Below are positions 16,536 through 27,100 of a DNA stretch of 64,000 bases, one piece after another. Each line of letters begins with the position of its first letter. Positions within the stretch are counted from its first letter, which is position 1. The stretch is from Micromonospora sp. Llam0 (GTDB lineage: Bacteria; Actinomycetota; Actinomycetes; Mycobacteriales; Micromonosporaceae), in NCBI RefSeq assembly GCF_003751085.1, contig NZ_RJJY01000001.1:3720001-3784000 (forward strand), in the 5' to 3' direction. The position numbers and the translations under genes were made by a program. Below the pieces are notes generated by a model. That model made no database searches, was not told the origin of the DNA, and worked only from the letters and a program-made list of their open reading frames with translations.

Positions 16536-16674
16536 GACAGAATGTCCCCTTCGAGAAAGAACAGAACGGGGTAGGTAGGTTCGCGCGACCGTGGTACGGA
16601 CACTAAACGATCAGATGACGCAGATCAATGCATCACATCACGGCGAACTTTGCCGTAAACAAATCGGTGCGAAT

Positions 16675-17082
16675 TCATAGCAGTTTCTGGTCAACGGTCG
16701 TCTCCGCCGGCGTCCCCGGGCTGGCGCCCGGACGGCGCCGCAGCCGGGCGAGCAGCCAGTCGCCCTCGCCGGCGACCGGGGTGCGCTGCACGCCGCGTCG
16801 CCCCAGCCACACCCACACCGACAGGGTGAACAGCACCATCGCGAAGCCGAACAGCAGATCCTCGACCGGCGCGTACGCGATCCGCAGCCCGACGATGGCC
16901 GCCGGGTCGTAACGCACGATGTCGCGGCCGGTCAGGATCCCGTTGGACAGCAACTGGAAGCCGACGATGATCGGGTAGGTCGCCCAGAAGACCGCCCGCA
17001 GCACCAGCCGGGTGCGCAGCGCCACGAGGTCGACCAGCACGGCGGCCACCACCCCGAGCAGCGCGGCGACGGTGTAGCTCAC
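16675..17082 (-). CDS. crtYd: Lycopene cyclase subunit CrtYd
   Basis: 135 residues with three hydrophobic segments and the cyclase-domain motif GRDIVRYDP ... LRIAYAPVEDLLFGFAMVL, in which the PVEDLLF element matches the second half of heterodimeric (CrtYc/CrtYd, CarR-like) lycopene cyclases. With CrtYc it closes the end ring of lycopene at the membrane. GTG 17082 overlaps the crtYc stop (GTGA). A charged C-terminal tail of ~35 residues follows the last membrane segment. Confidence 0.88.
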   Translation of the reverse strand: MSYTVAALLGVVAAVLVDLVALRTRLVLRAVFWATYPIIVGFQLLSNGILTGRDIVRYDPAAIVGLRIAYAPVEDLLFGFAMVLFTLSVWVWLGRRGVQRTPVAGEGDWLLARLRRRPGASPGTPAETTVDQKLL

Positions 17083-17492
17083 CGGACCCGCCGCCGGTCG
17101 GCATCGGCCTCGTCGCCCGCCGGCCGGTGGTCGGCCTCGTCGCCCGCCGACCAGCGGTCGTCGGGGCGGCGTGGGCGGCCGGGCGGGGTACGCACCGCGC
17201 GGACCGCCTCGAACCCCAGCACCGTGCAGATCGGCACGACCACGAAGAACAGCAGTTCGTCCAGTGGCAGCCGGCCGGGCAGCAGCACCCCGGTCGTCTG
17301 GGCGGGGTCGAAACTCCAGTGTCCGACGGCGATCGCGGCCAGGTCCCAGGCGACGAAGACCGCCACCACCGCCAGCAGGGTCAGCGCCAGCCGACGCCAC
17401 CGGCGGAGCACGTTGACCCGCAGCGCCGGCTCCAACCAGATCGCGGCGAACAGGCAGCCGGCCAGCACCGCCAGGTAGCTGAGCTGACCCAT
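17079..17492 (-). CDS. crtYc: Lycopene cyclase subunit CrtYc
   Basis: 137 residues with three membrane segments. It carries the paired-cyclase signature: LPGRLPLDELLFFVVVPICTVLGFEAV, where PLDELLFF is equivalent to the PVEDLLF motif in CrtYd. ATG 17492 begins MGQLSYLAVLAGCLF. Its 5' end is 5 bases from the stop of the Rv2175c-like gene, and its 3' end overlaps crtYd, so the three form an operon. A Asp/Arg-rich tail of ~30 residues ends the protein. Confidence 0.88.
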   Translation of the reverse strand: MGQLSYLAVLAGCLFAAIWLEPALRVNVLRRWRRLALTLLAVVAVFVAWDLAAIAVGHWSFDPAQTTGVLLPGRLPLDELLFFVVVPICTVLGFEAVRAVRTPPGRPRRPDDRWSAGDEADHRPAGDEADADRRRVR

Positions 17493-17497
17493 GCCGG

Positions 17498-17893
17498 TCA
17501 GAAACCCTCGGCCTGTGCCCGACGTTTCACCTCGCGGGCGCGGTCCCCGCCGAGCGCCGTCGCGGGCGTGCCGGGCAGCGAGTCGTCCGGCCGGTACAGC
17601 CAGCCCAGCATCTCCTCGTCGGAGAAGCCGGCGTCGTGCAGCAGGGTCAGGATGCCGGGCAGGTGCTTGCGTACGGTGTGGTTGGCCACCAACTCGGCCG
17701 GCACCCGGCGGACCCCGTCGCGCCGGACGGCGAGCAGCTCCCGGTCCCGGACCATCTGGTGGACCTTGCTGATCGTCACGTCGAGGCGTTCGGCGACATC
17801 GGGCAGGGTCAGCCAACCGGCCGGCTCCCCGGCGGTCACCGGCCCGGACCCGCCGGGGGCCGGCGGCGCTGGGGTCGAGGCGGGATCTGTCAC
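17498..17893 (-). CDS. Rv2175c-family DNA-binding protein
   Basis: 131 residues. A Pro/Ala/Thr-rich N-terminus is followed by a winged-helix segment (GWLTLPDVAERLDVTISKVH) and the conserved HLPGILTLLHDAGFSDEEML...WLYRPD tail of the Rv2175c family. In M. tuberculosis Rv2175c is a DNA-binding substrate of the kinase PknL encoded beside it. Here too the divergent neighbour (18109) is a Ser/Thr kinase, and the N-terminal Thr/Ser residues could be phosphorylated. It lies 5 bases upstream of crtYc, so it may regulate or be co-expressed with lycopene cyclase. GTG start at 17893. Confidence 0.88.
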   Translation of the reverse strand: MTDPASTPAPPAPGGSGPVTAGEPAGWLTLPDVAERLDVTISKVHQMVRDRELLAVRRDGVRRVPAELVANHTVRKHLPGILTLLHDAGFSDEEMLGWLYRPDDSLPGTPATALGGDRAREVKRRAQAEGF

Positions 17894-18108
17894 GTCACCA
17901 CCCTGCCACGCACCACCCCCGCCGGCACCACTGACCCCGTCCGGAGGCACGCCCGGGTGATCCCGTCCGGTTCCTCCCTGGCTCCTCCCTGCCTGGGTCG
18001 TCGGGTGGTCGCCGTACGCTGCCGGCAGGTAACGGTTTGGCCCGGTTCGGTGGACCCGGCCTGATCGGAGTTCTGCCCTCCCCCTGCGGCCGCATAGACT
18101 GCCAGCCG

Positions 18109-20190
18109 ATGGACACACAGGTCGCCGACTCGCTGCTGGGCTCGTTGATCGACGGGCGGTACCGGATCCGTGCCCGGGTGGCACGGGGTGGCATGGCGAC
18201 CGTGTACACGGCGACCGACGAACGGCTCGAGCGCACCGTCGCGCTGAAGATCATCCATCCGACGCAGCTCAACGACGTGCAGGGCCGCGACGCCGGGTTC
18301 CTCGACCGGTTCACCGACGAGGCCAAGACCATCGCCCGGCTGACCCACCCCAACGTGGTCGCCGTCTACGACCAGGGCACCCATCTCGGGCTGCCGTACC
18401 TGGTGATGGAGTACGTCCGGGGCCGGACGCTGCGCGACGTGCTGGCCGAGCGACGGCGGCTCAACCCGGGCGAGGCGCTGGCGATCCTGGAGCAGATGCT
18501 GGCGGCGATCGGTGCCGCCCACCGGGCCGGCCTGGTGCACCGCGACGTCAAACCCGAGAACGTGCTGGTCGCCGAGGCGCCGACCGGTGGCGCCGGGAAC
18601 CTGATCGACAGCGTCGTGAAGGTCGCCGACTTCGGTCTCGCCCAGGCGGTGCAGGCCAGCGCCGAGGCCGGCGGCGGCCAGTTGATGGCCACCGTGGCGT
18701 ACGTGGCACCGGAGCTCGTCACCCAGGGCCGGGCCGATCCGCGTACCGACGTCTACTCGGCGGGCATCGTGCTGTTCGAGATGCTCACCGGTCGGGTGCC
18801 CTACGACGGCGACCGCCCGGCGGAGGTCGCCTGGCAGCACGTCGACCAGGACGTGCCACCGCCGTCGCAGTCGGTGCCGGGTGTCCCGGCGATGGTCGAC
18901 GACCTGGTCGTCCGGGCCACCCGCCGGGATCCGGGTCAGCGCCCCACCGACGCCGGAGCGCTGCTGTCCGACGTCCAGGTGGTCCGCGACGATCTCGGCA
19001 ACGCGAGCGCCAACACGGCGGTGCTGCGCCAACTGGCGCAGCCGACGATGGCGGTCTCGCCGGTGCCGGAGGCCGAGCGCCCGTCCTGGGCCCGACTGCC
19101 GGAGCCGAAGGACCGGCGCGACCGGTCGGCACCGCGCCGCCGGGCCGCCTCCAGCACCGTGGTCCGCTCGGCCGCCGCCGGTGGGCCTCCGGTGATCGCC
19201 AGCGGCGGGGCCGACCCGGCGCCCGCCCGCCGGCGCGGCGTCGAACGGAGCCGGGCGAAGAGCACCGAGCCGCCCGGCGGCGCAGGCCCTGGCGGGCTGC
19301 GGGACCGGCTGGCGGAGGACCCGCGGGCCCGGCTGGCGGCGATCGCCGGGGCGCTGGTGTTCCTGCTGCTGCTCGGGGTCGGCGGCTGGTGGCTCGGGGC
19401 CGGCCGGTACACCGTCGCGCCCAGCATGGTCGGCCTCGACCAGGCACAGGCGCAGGCACTGGCCGCGCAGCGCGGCCTCACGATCAGCGTCGCCGACCCC
19501 CGGCACGACGAGACCATCGCCCGGGATCTGGTGCTGGCCCAGGATCCGCCCGGCAACGGCCGGGTCGTCCGCGGCGGCGAGATCGTACTGACCTTCTCCC
19601 TCGGCCCGGAGCGCTACGAGGTGCCGGACGTGGTCGGCAAGACGCTCGACCTGGCCCGGGTCGACCTGGAAAAGGCGCAACTGGTGTTGGAGCAGGCGGC
19701 CGACCGGTACGACGACAACCTGCCCGCCGGCGTGGTGGCCGCCGTCGACCCGCCGGTCGGCACCGAGGTGCAGGCCGGCGACGTGGTGAAGGTGACGGTC
19801 AGCAAGGGCCGGGCCCCGATCACCGTGCCCAACGTGGTGGGGCTCAACGTCGACGAGGCACGCCGGATGCTGGAGGAGCTCAAGCTCGAGCCGCTGGTCG
19901 CCTCCGAGGAGTCGGACAAGCCGAAGGACCAGGTCATCAGTCAGGAGCCGGCGGACGGCGCCGGGGTGGAAGAGGGTACGGAGATCAAGCTCAGGGTGAG
20001 CGAGGGCCCGCCGGCAATCGTGGTGCCGAGGATGATCGACCGGCCGTGTCAGGAGGCGCTGGCCGAGCTGCAGGGCCTGGGCTTCCCGGTCCGGGTCGAC
20101 TTCAACCCCAACGGCACGGTCCGCTACCAGACCCCGAACGACGGGTCCGAGGTGCCGCCGGGCACCGAGATCGTGATCGGCTGTCTCTGA
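18109..20190 (+). CDS. Membrane Ser/Thr protein kinase with four PASTA domains
   Basis: 693 residues. The kinase domain (about 16-275) has the Gly-rich loop ARGGMATVY, catalytic Lys in VALKII (about K47), HRDVKPEN (H144-D146) and DFGLAQ. A basic, Pro-rich linker leads to a membrane helix at about 408-428, then four extracellular PASTA repeats starting near residues 434, 502, 571 and 637. PASTA domains sense cell-wall fragments. By position it is the PknL counterpart, but M. tuberculosis PknL lacks PASTA domains. ATG 18109 follows a TAGACT -10-like element. The endonuclease IV gene begins one base after its stop. Confidence 0.93.
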   Translation: MDTQVADSLLGSLIDGRYRIRARVARGGMATVYTATDERLERTVALKIIHPTQLNDVQGRDAGFLDRFTDEAKTIARLTHPNVVAVYDQGTHLGLPYLVMEYVRGRTLRDVLAERRRLNPGEALAILEQMLAAIGAAHRAGLVHRDVKPENVLVAEAPTGGAGNLIDSVVKVADFGLAQAVQASAEAGGGQLMATVAYVAPELVTQGRADPRTDVYSAGIVLFEMLTGRVPYDGDRPAEVAWQHVDQDVPPPSQSVPGVPAMVDDLVVRATRRDPGQRPTDAGALLSDVQVVRDDLGNASANTAVLRQLAQPTMAVSPVPEAERPSWARLPEPKDRRDRSAPRRRAASSTVVRSAAAGGPPVIASGGADPAPARRRGVERSRAKSTEPPGGAGPGGLRDRLAEDPRARLAAIAGALVFLLLLGVGGWWLGAGRYTVAPSMVGLDQAQAQALAAQRGLTISVADPRHDETIARDLVLAQDPPGNGRVVRGGEIVLTFSLGPERYEVPDVVGKTLDLARVDLEKAQLVLEQAADRYDDNLPAGVVAAVDPPVGTEVQAGDVVKVTVSKGRAPITVPNVVGLNVDEARRMLEELKLEPLVASEESDKPKDQVISQEPADGAGVEEGTEIKLRVSEGPPAIVVPRMIDRPCQEALAELQGLGFPVRVDFNPNGTVRYQTPNDGSEVPPGTEIVIGCL

Positions 20191-20191
20191 G

Positions 20192-21121
20192 ATGCCGGTC
20201 GACGGTTCCGCCGGGCACCGGCCGGTCGGCTCGCACACGCCCACCTCGGGCGGGCTGGCCCGGGCCGCGCTGCCGTACGCCGCCGCGGCCGCCTCCGAGG
20301 TGGTGCAGGTGTACGTCGGCAACTCGCGCGGCTGGGCAATGCCCGCCGGTGACCCGGCGCAGGACGTGGCGTTCCGCGACGGCTGCGCCGAACGTGGGCT
20401 GCGCGCGTACATCCACGCCTCGCTGCTGGTGAACCTCGGCTCGCCGACCGCCGCCACGGTGGAACGCTCCGCCGCGACCCTGGCGCACGCGCTGCGCCGG
20501 GGCCGGGCGATCGGCGCCGAGGCAGTTGTCTTCCACGCCGGCAGCGCCGTCGACGACGGCTACGCCGACACCGCGATGCGTCAGGTACGCGAGGCGCTGC
20601 TGCCGTTGCTGGACGACGCCGAGGCCGCCAACGGGCCGACGCTGCTGGTGGAGCCGAGCGCCGGCGGCGGCCGGTCGCTGGCGTCCCGGGTGGAGCATCT
20701 GCGGCCGTACCTCGCCGCGGTGGACTGGCATCCCCGGATGGGGGTCTGCTTCGACACCTGCCACGCGTGGGCCGCCGGGCACGACGTGGCCACCCCGGGT
20801 GGCATGACCGCGACGGTCGACGCGCTGGTCGACGCCGTCGGGACGGACCGGCTGCGGCTGGTGCACGCCAACGACTCCCGCGACGGTTGCGGGTCCACCC
20901 GGGACCGGCACGAGACGATCGGCGCGGGCATGATCGGCGAGGCGGCGTTCGCCGAGTTGATGCGGCATCCGGCCACCGCCGGCGTGCCGGTGCTGGTCGA
21001 GACGCCGAGCGAGAAGCACGTCGGGCACGCCGCCGACATCGCCACGCTGCGTCGCCTGGCCGAGGTGGCGGACGGCCCGGCCGGGCTGGTGGCCGTCCGC
21101 CAACCGTCGTCAGCGCGCTGA
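20192..21121 (+). CDS. nfo: Deoxyribonuclease IV (AP endonuclease)
   Basis: 309 residues. Family motifs include PVGSHTPTSGGLARA at the N-terminus, FHAGSAVDDG (metal His), LVEPSAGGG (metal Glu), VCFDTCHAWAAGHD and RLRLVHANDSRD, then VETPSE at the end. These supply the three-zinc site of endonuclease IV TIM barrels, which cut abasic sites during base excision repair. ATG 20192 lies one base after the kinase stop, so the two are co-transcribed. Confidence 0.9.
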   Translation: MPVDGSAGHRPVGSHTPTSGGLARAALPYAAAAASEVVQVYVGNSRGWAMPAGDPAQDVAFRDGCAERGLRAYIHASLLVNLGSPTAATVERSAATLAHALRRGRAIGAEAVVFHAGSAVDDGYADTAMRQVREALLPLLDDAEAANGPTLLVEPSAGGGRSLASRVEHLRPYLAAVDWHPRMGVCFDTCHAWAAGHDVATPGGMTATVDALVDAVGTDRLRLVHANDSRDGCGSTRDRHETIGAGMIGEAAFAELMRHPATAGVPVLVETPSEKHVGHAADIATLRRLAEVADGPAGLVAVRQPSSAR

Positions 21122-21128
21122 CCCGAGG

Positions 21129-21908
21129 TCAGGTGCGGAGCTTGCGGTAGGCCCGCGCGGCGAGCGGGGCGAAAATCGCGGTGATCAGCAGTGGCCAGCC
21201 GATCGCGAGCCACACCGCGCCGTCGACCAGCGGACCGTCGGTGACCCCGGTCGGGTTGCCGAACAGTTGCCGGGCGGCGGTGGCGGTGGCCGACAGCGGG
21301 TTCCAGGCGGCGATCGTGCCGAGCCAGCCGGGCATGGTCTCGGCGGACACGATCGCGGTGGAGAGGAACCCGACCGGCCAGACCAGGACCTGCACGGCCA
21401 TCGTCGCGCCTTCGCCGCGCAGCAGCAGGCCGAGGTAGATGCCGAGCCACAGCAGGGCGAAGCGCAGCCACAGCAGCAGCCCGACGGCCAGGGCGATCGA
21501 CGCCGGGCCGGCGTCGATCCGCCAGCCGACGGCCAGCCCGCCGCCGATCAGTACGAGCAGTTCGACCGCCGAGGTGGACAGGTCGGCGCCGACCCGGCCG
21601 AGCGAGACCGCCGCGCCACCGATCGGCATCGAACGGAACCGGTCGGTAATCCCCTTGCGGGCGTCCTGTGCCATCGCGATGCTGGTCGCCTCGACGCCGA
21701 ACATCATGGTCAGGGCGAGCATGCCGGGGAGCAGGAACGCCAGGTAGTCGCCGCCGCCGGGGACGGTGATCGCCCCGCCGAACAGGAACCCGAAGATCAG
21801 CAGCAGCATGATCGTGAAGAGCAGGTTGAAGATCGGGGTCCACGGTTGGCGTGCCCAGTGGGCCAGGTCCCGTTGGGTGATGATCCATCCGGCGCGCAGG
21901 GTGGTCAC
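21129..21908 (-). CDS. ABC-2 type exporter permease (DrrB-like)
   Basis: 259 residues with six membrane segments. FLLPGMLALTMMFGVEATSIAMAQDARKG...RFRSMPI is the ABC-2 signature region of DrrB-type daunorubicin and polyketide exporters. GTG 21908 overlaps the stop of the ATPase gene (GTGA). It pairs with the upstream ATPase, and the divergent TetR gene probably controls both. The substrate is unknown. Confidence 0.88.
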   Translation of the reverse strand: MTTLRAGWIITQRDLAHWARQPWTPIFNLLFTIMLLLIFGFLFGGAITVPGGGDYLAFLLPGMLALTMMFGVEATSIAMAQDARKGITDRFRSMPIGGAAVSLGRVGADLSTSAVELLVLIGGGLAVGWRIDAGPASIALAVGLLLWLRFALLWLGIYLGLLLRGEGATMAVQVLVWPVGFLSTAIVSAETMPGWLGTIAAWNPLSATATAARQLFGNPTGVTDGPLVDGAVWLAIGWPLLITAIFAPLAARAYRKLRT

Positions 21909-22855
21909 CGTCCGGCCTCCTTGTCGGTCAGCGCGAGGAACACCTCGTCGAGCGTCGGGCGGCGCAGTTGCAGGTCTTCCGGGGTGATTCCCAGGTCGTC
22001 GAGGGTGCGCACGACGGCGGCCAGCCCGGTGACGGCGGCGCCGACCTCGACGGTCACCCGGCGTGCATCGTCGTCGACGGTCACCGGCGCGCCGACCGCA
22101 CGGCGCAGTCGATCGGCGAGTGGCTCGAGGGGTTCGCCCGCGGCCAGGGCGAGGCTGACCCGGTCGCCGCCGATCTGGCGCTTCAACGCGTCCGGGGTAC
22201 CGCTGGCGGCGACCCGGCCGTGGTGCAGCACGGTGATCCCGGTGGCCAGTTGGTCCGCCTCGTCGAGGTACTGGGTGGTCAGCAGTACCGTGGTGCCCTG
22301 CTCGGCGACGCCCCGGACACTGCGCCACACCTCGTTGCGGGCGCGGGGGTCCAGGCCGGTGGTCGGCTCGTCGAGGAACAGCACCGCCGGTGCGACGATC
22401 ATCCCGGCGGCGATGTCCAGCCGGCGACGCATGCCGCCGGAGTAGGTGGCCACCGCCCGGTCGGCGGCGGCGGTGAGGTCGAACTGGGCGAGCAGCGTAT
22501 CGGCGCGCCGCCGTGCGTCGATCTTGCTGAGCCCGTAGAGCCGGCCGAACATCACCAGGTTCTGCCGGCCGCCGAGGATCTCGTCGACGGCGGGGTTCTG
22601 ACCCACCACGCCGATCCGTTCGCGGACCCGTCGGGCCTGGGTGCGTACGTCGAGTCCGGCCACCCGCACCGCACCGGCGTCGAAGTCGATCAGGGTGGCC
22701 ATGGCCTTGACTGCGGTGCTCTTGCCTGCGCCGTTGGGACCGAGCAGACCGTGGATGCCTCCGGCGGGGACCTGCAGGTCCACACCGTCGAGGGCGGGCA
22801 GGTCGGCGTACCGCTTGCGGAGGCCGTGGGCTGTCAGGGCGTGTTCCGTCGTCAC
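21905..22855 (-). CDS. ABC exporter ATPase (DrrA-like)
   Basis: 316 residues: Walker A GPNGAGKS, signature YSGGMRRRLDIA, Walker B VLFLDEPTTGLDP and a C-terminal DrrA-type extension ending LRRPTLDEVFLALT. The GTG at 22855 is preferred because AGGAG lies 6-8 bases upstream and the longer version back to 22912 would cross the operator-like palindrome. Members export antibiotics or lipids. Divergent from the TetR gene at 22931. Confidence 0.9.
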   Translation of the reverse strand: MTTEHALTAHGLRKRYADLPALDGVDLQVPAGGIHGLLGPNGAGKSTAVKAMATLIDFDAGAVRVAGLDVRTQARRVRERIGVVGQNPAVDEILGGRQNLVMFGRLYGLSKIDARRRADTLLAQFDLTAAADRAVATYSGGMRRRLDIAAGMIVAPAVLFLDEPTTGLDPRARNEVWRSVRGVAEQGTTVLLTTQYLDEADQLATGITVLHHGRVAASGTPDALKRQIGGDRVSLALAAGEPLEPLADRLRRAVGAPVTVDDDARRVTVEVGAAVTGLAAVVRTLDDLGITPEDLQLRRPTLDEVFLALTDKEAGR

Positions 22856-22868
22856 TCGCGCTCCTAAC

Positions 22869-22885
22869 TCCGTATGGGTTACGGA
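22869..22885. promoter_or_regulatory. Palindromic operator candidate for the TetR/ABC divergent promoters
   Basis: TCCGTA and TACGGA form a perfect 6-bp inverted repeat around TGGGT. It lies 14 bases upstream of the exporter ATPase start and 46 bases upstream of the TetR start. Size and place fit a TetR dimer site that represses both directions. Confidence 0.6.
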
Positions 22886-22930
22886 ATATACCGCCGCAAC
22901 ACCGTACACCACACGGGATATCCTTCGCAG

Positions 22931-23673
22931 ATGGCTGATCAGGACGTCGACCGCACCCTGACGCTGCTCTGGCGCCGCGCCCTGGGCACCCCGCAGGGCA
23001 CCCGCGGGCCGAAACAGCGGGTCAGCGTGGACGAGGTGATACAGGCGGCGATCCAGGTGGCCGACGACGGAGGCCTGTCCGCCTTCTCCCTGCGCAAGGT
23101 GGCGGACCGGCTCGGCCTGAAACTGATGTCGATCTACACCTACGTGCCGGGCCGGTCCGAGCTGATCGGCCTGATGGTGGACGAGGTGATGGGCGAGCAG
23201 CCGCTACCGCCGCACTCCGGCGACCTGCGGCAGCGCCTGCACTCGGTGGCCCGCCACCAGTGGGACGAGGCGCACCGCCACCCGTGGCTGCTGCACGTCG
23301 ACAACAGCCGGCCGTGGATCGGGCCAAACGGATCGGACCGCTACGAGTGGCAACTGGCCGCGATCGAGGGCGCCGGATTCACCGACCTGGAGATGGATCA
23401 GGTCGTCACCCTGATCAGCGGATTCACCGCCAGCGCAGCCAAGGCCTCCATCGAGGCGCGACAGGCCCTCAGCCAGTCGGGGATCACCGACGCCCAGTGG
23501 TGGGAGATCAACGCGCCGATTCTGGAACGGGTCATGCCGCCCGACGCCTACCCGATCTCGTCGCGGGTCGGCACCGCCGCCGGCCAGGAGTACAACGCTA
23601 TCGGCGACCCGCACCGGTCGTTCCTGTTCGGGCTCGACCGGATCATCGACGGGCTGCAGCGGCTACTGGAGCG

Positions 23674-23677
<4 letters not shown>
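22931..23677 (+). CDS. TetR-family regulator with TetR_C_1-type ligand domain
   Basis: 248 residues. The N-terminal helix-turn-helix is [20 protein letters not shown]...[16 protein letters not shown], and the long C-terminal domain ending [17 protein letters not shown] is typical of TetR_C_1 repressors that guard drug exporters. ATG 22931 is chosen; an upstream ATG at 22874 would overlap the operator palindrome. The stop codon TAG shares a CTAG with the stop of the convergent threonine aldolase gene. Confidence 0.88.
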
Positions 23678-26143
<2,466 letters not shown>

Positions 26144-26785
26144 CTAGTCCGGCGGCGCGGCGGCGCCCCGGCCGGCCGGGGCGGTACCCGGCGCACCTGC
26201 CGGATCGGCGTCAGCGGCGGCGTCGCCCGGATCGGCGTCAGCGTCGGTGTCGCCCGGATCGGTGTCGCTGGGCTGGTCCGGCGTGGCGGTCTCGTCGTGG
26301 ATGCACCAGCCGCCGTCGCCACTGCCGGCCGGCGTCACGGTGAACACGAGACTGACCCGGACCGTCTCCGCCCCGGCCCGGAGCGTGATGGATCCGACGG
26401 CGGCGGTGACGGTGGCGGTGACCTCGTGGCCGACCGGGACCGGCCGGGAATCCACGATCTCCGCCCGCTCCACCAACAACGATTCGGCGAAGTCGCCGTT
26501 GGGGCCGGTGGCGCTCGCGTCGAAGATCTCCTGTGTCGCGGTGCAGAGCTGGGCGCGCCCTTTATCGACGTCCTTGGTGGCCATCGCATCGAGGTAGTCC
26601 TGCACGAGCCGCCGGGACTCTTCGGCACCAACGGGCCCGTCCGTTCCGGTCGGCCCCGGTCCCGGTTGTGGTTGCGGACTGCCGGTGCAGCCGGTGGCCG
26701 TCAATGTCAGCAGGGCCAGGGCACCGACGGCCACACTGCGGGCTGGTAGCGCCCGGGTCCGCATCCGTAGCGCACTGGTCCGCAT
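26144..26785 (-). CDS. Small lipoprotein with acidic C-terminal repeat
   Basis: 213 residues. A basic N-terminus and hydrophobic segment end in the lipobox TATGC, so it should be anchored at the outer face of the membrane. The middle (about 50-165) resembles secreted NTF2-like folds, with paired Cys, but I do not recognise the family. The tail is Asp/Pro/Ala-rich, built from repeats such as [18 protein letters not shown] 26785 is chosen; in-frame starts at 26833 and 26767 are possible. It precedes aroG by 9 bases and may be co-transcribed. Confidence 0.7.
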   Translation of the reverse strand: MRTSALRMRTRALPARSVAVGALALLTLTATGCTGSPQPQPGPGPTGTDGPVGAEESRRLVQDYLDAMATKDVDKGRAQLCTATQEIFDASATGPNGDFAESLLVERAEIVDSRPVPVGHEVTATVTAAVGSITLRAGAETVRVSLVFTVTPAGSGDGGWCIHDETATPDQPSDTDPGDTDADADPGDAAADADPAGAPGTAPAGRGAAAPPD

Positions 26786-26882
26786 CCCGTGCCTCCCGTA
26801 CCGCTGGCCGACGTCGCCGCTGGCCGCCATCACCAGCCGCCGAGTCTACGACCGGGCCGGCGGTAACTGATCCGTCGAGGGA

Positions 26883-26911
26883 TTGACATGCCGTCGACAC
26901 AGTCGTAGCTT
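26883..26911 (+). promoter_or_regulatory. Sigma-70-type promoter of the sugar ABC operon
   Basis: A consensus -35 TTGACA (26883-26888) is followed by a 17-base spacer and TAGCTT (26906-26911) as -10. The start site would fall at about 26917, inside the LacI-type operator. That leaves a leader of about 180 bases before the GTG at 27101. Confidence 0.65.
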
Positions 26912-26913
26912 CC

Positions 26914-26946
26914 TTGTCGAATCGCTTCGTCGAAGCGTTTCGACAA
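26914..26946. promoter_or_regulatory. 33-bp near-perfect palindrome, LacI-family operator region
   Basis: TTGTCGAA and TTCGACAA are the outer arms, GCTTCG and CGAAGC the inner arms, around a central T; only the two-base steps between arms mismatch. Within it TCGAAGCGTTTCGA (26930-26943) has the form of a LacI-family site with a central CG, and the left half holds a weaker related site. Its position over the start site implies repression. No LacI gene is in this window. Confidence 0.7.
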
Positions 26947-27100
26947 CCGAAGTCGGCTCCCCTCTCCACCAATCAGCCGCGCTCGAGAGCCCGCCGTCAG
27001 CAGGCGACCTCACCGCGGTCCGTGACCTTCACCCGACCCCTGTCCCGTGGCGGCGCCTGCACCGCGCCGCCACTGCGGCACACCCGCGAGGAGGCTGGAA

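Noticed and set aside
17890..20457. 855-residue minus frame opposite the kinase gene
   Set aside because: His/Arg/Asp-rich shadow; the kinase on the + strand is unambiguous.
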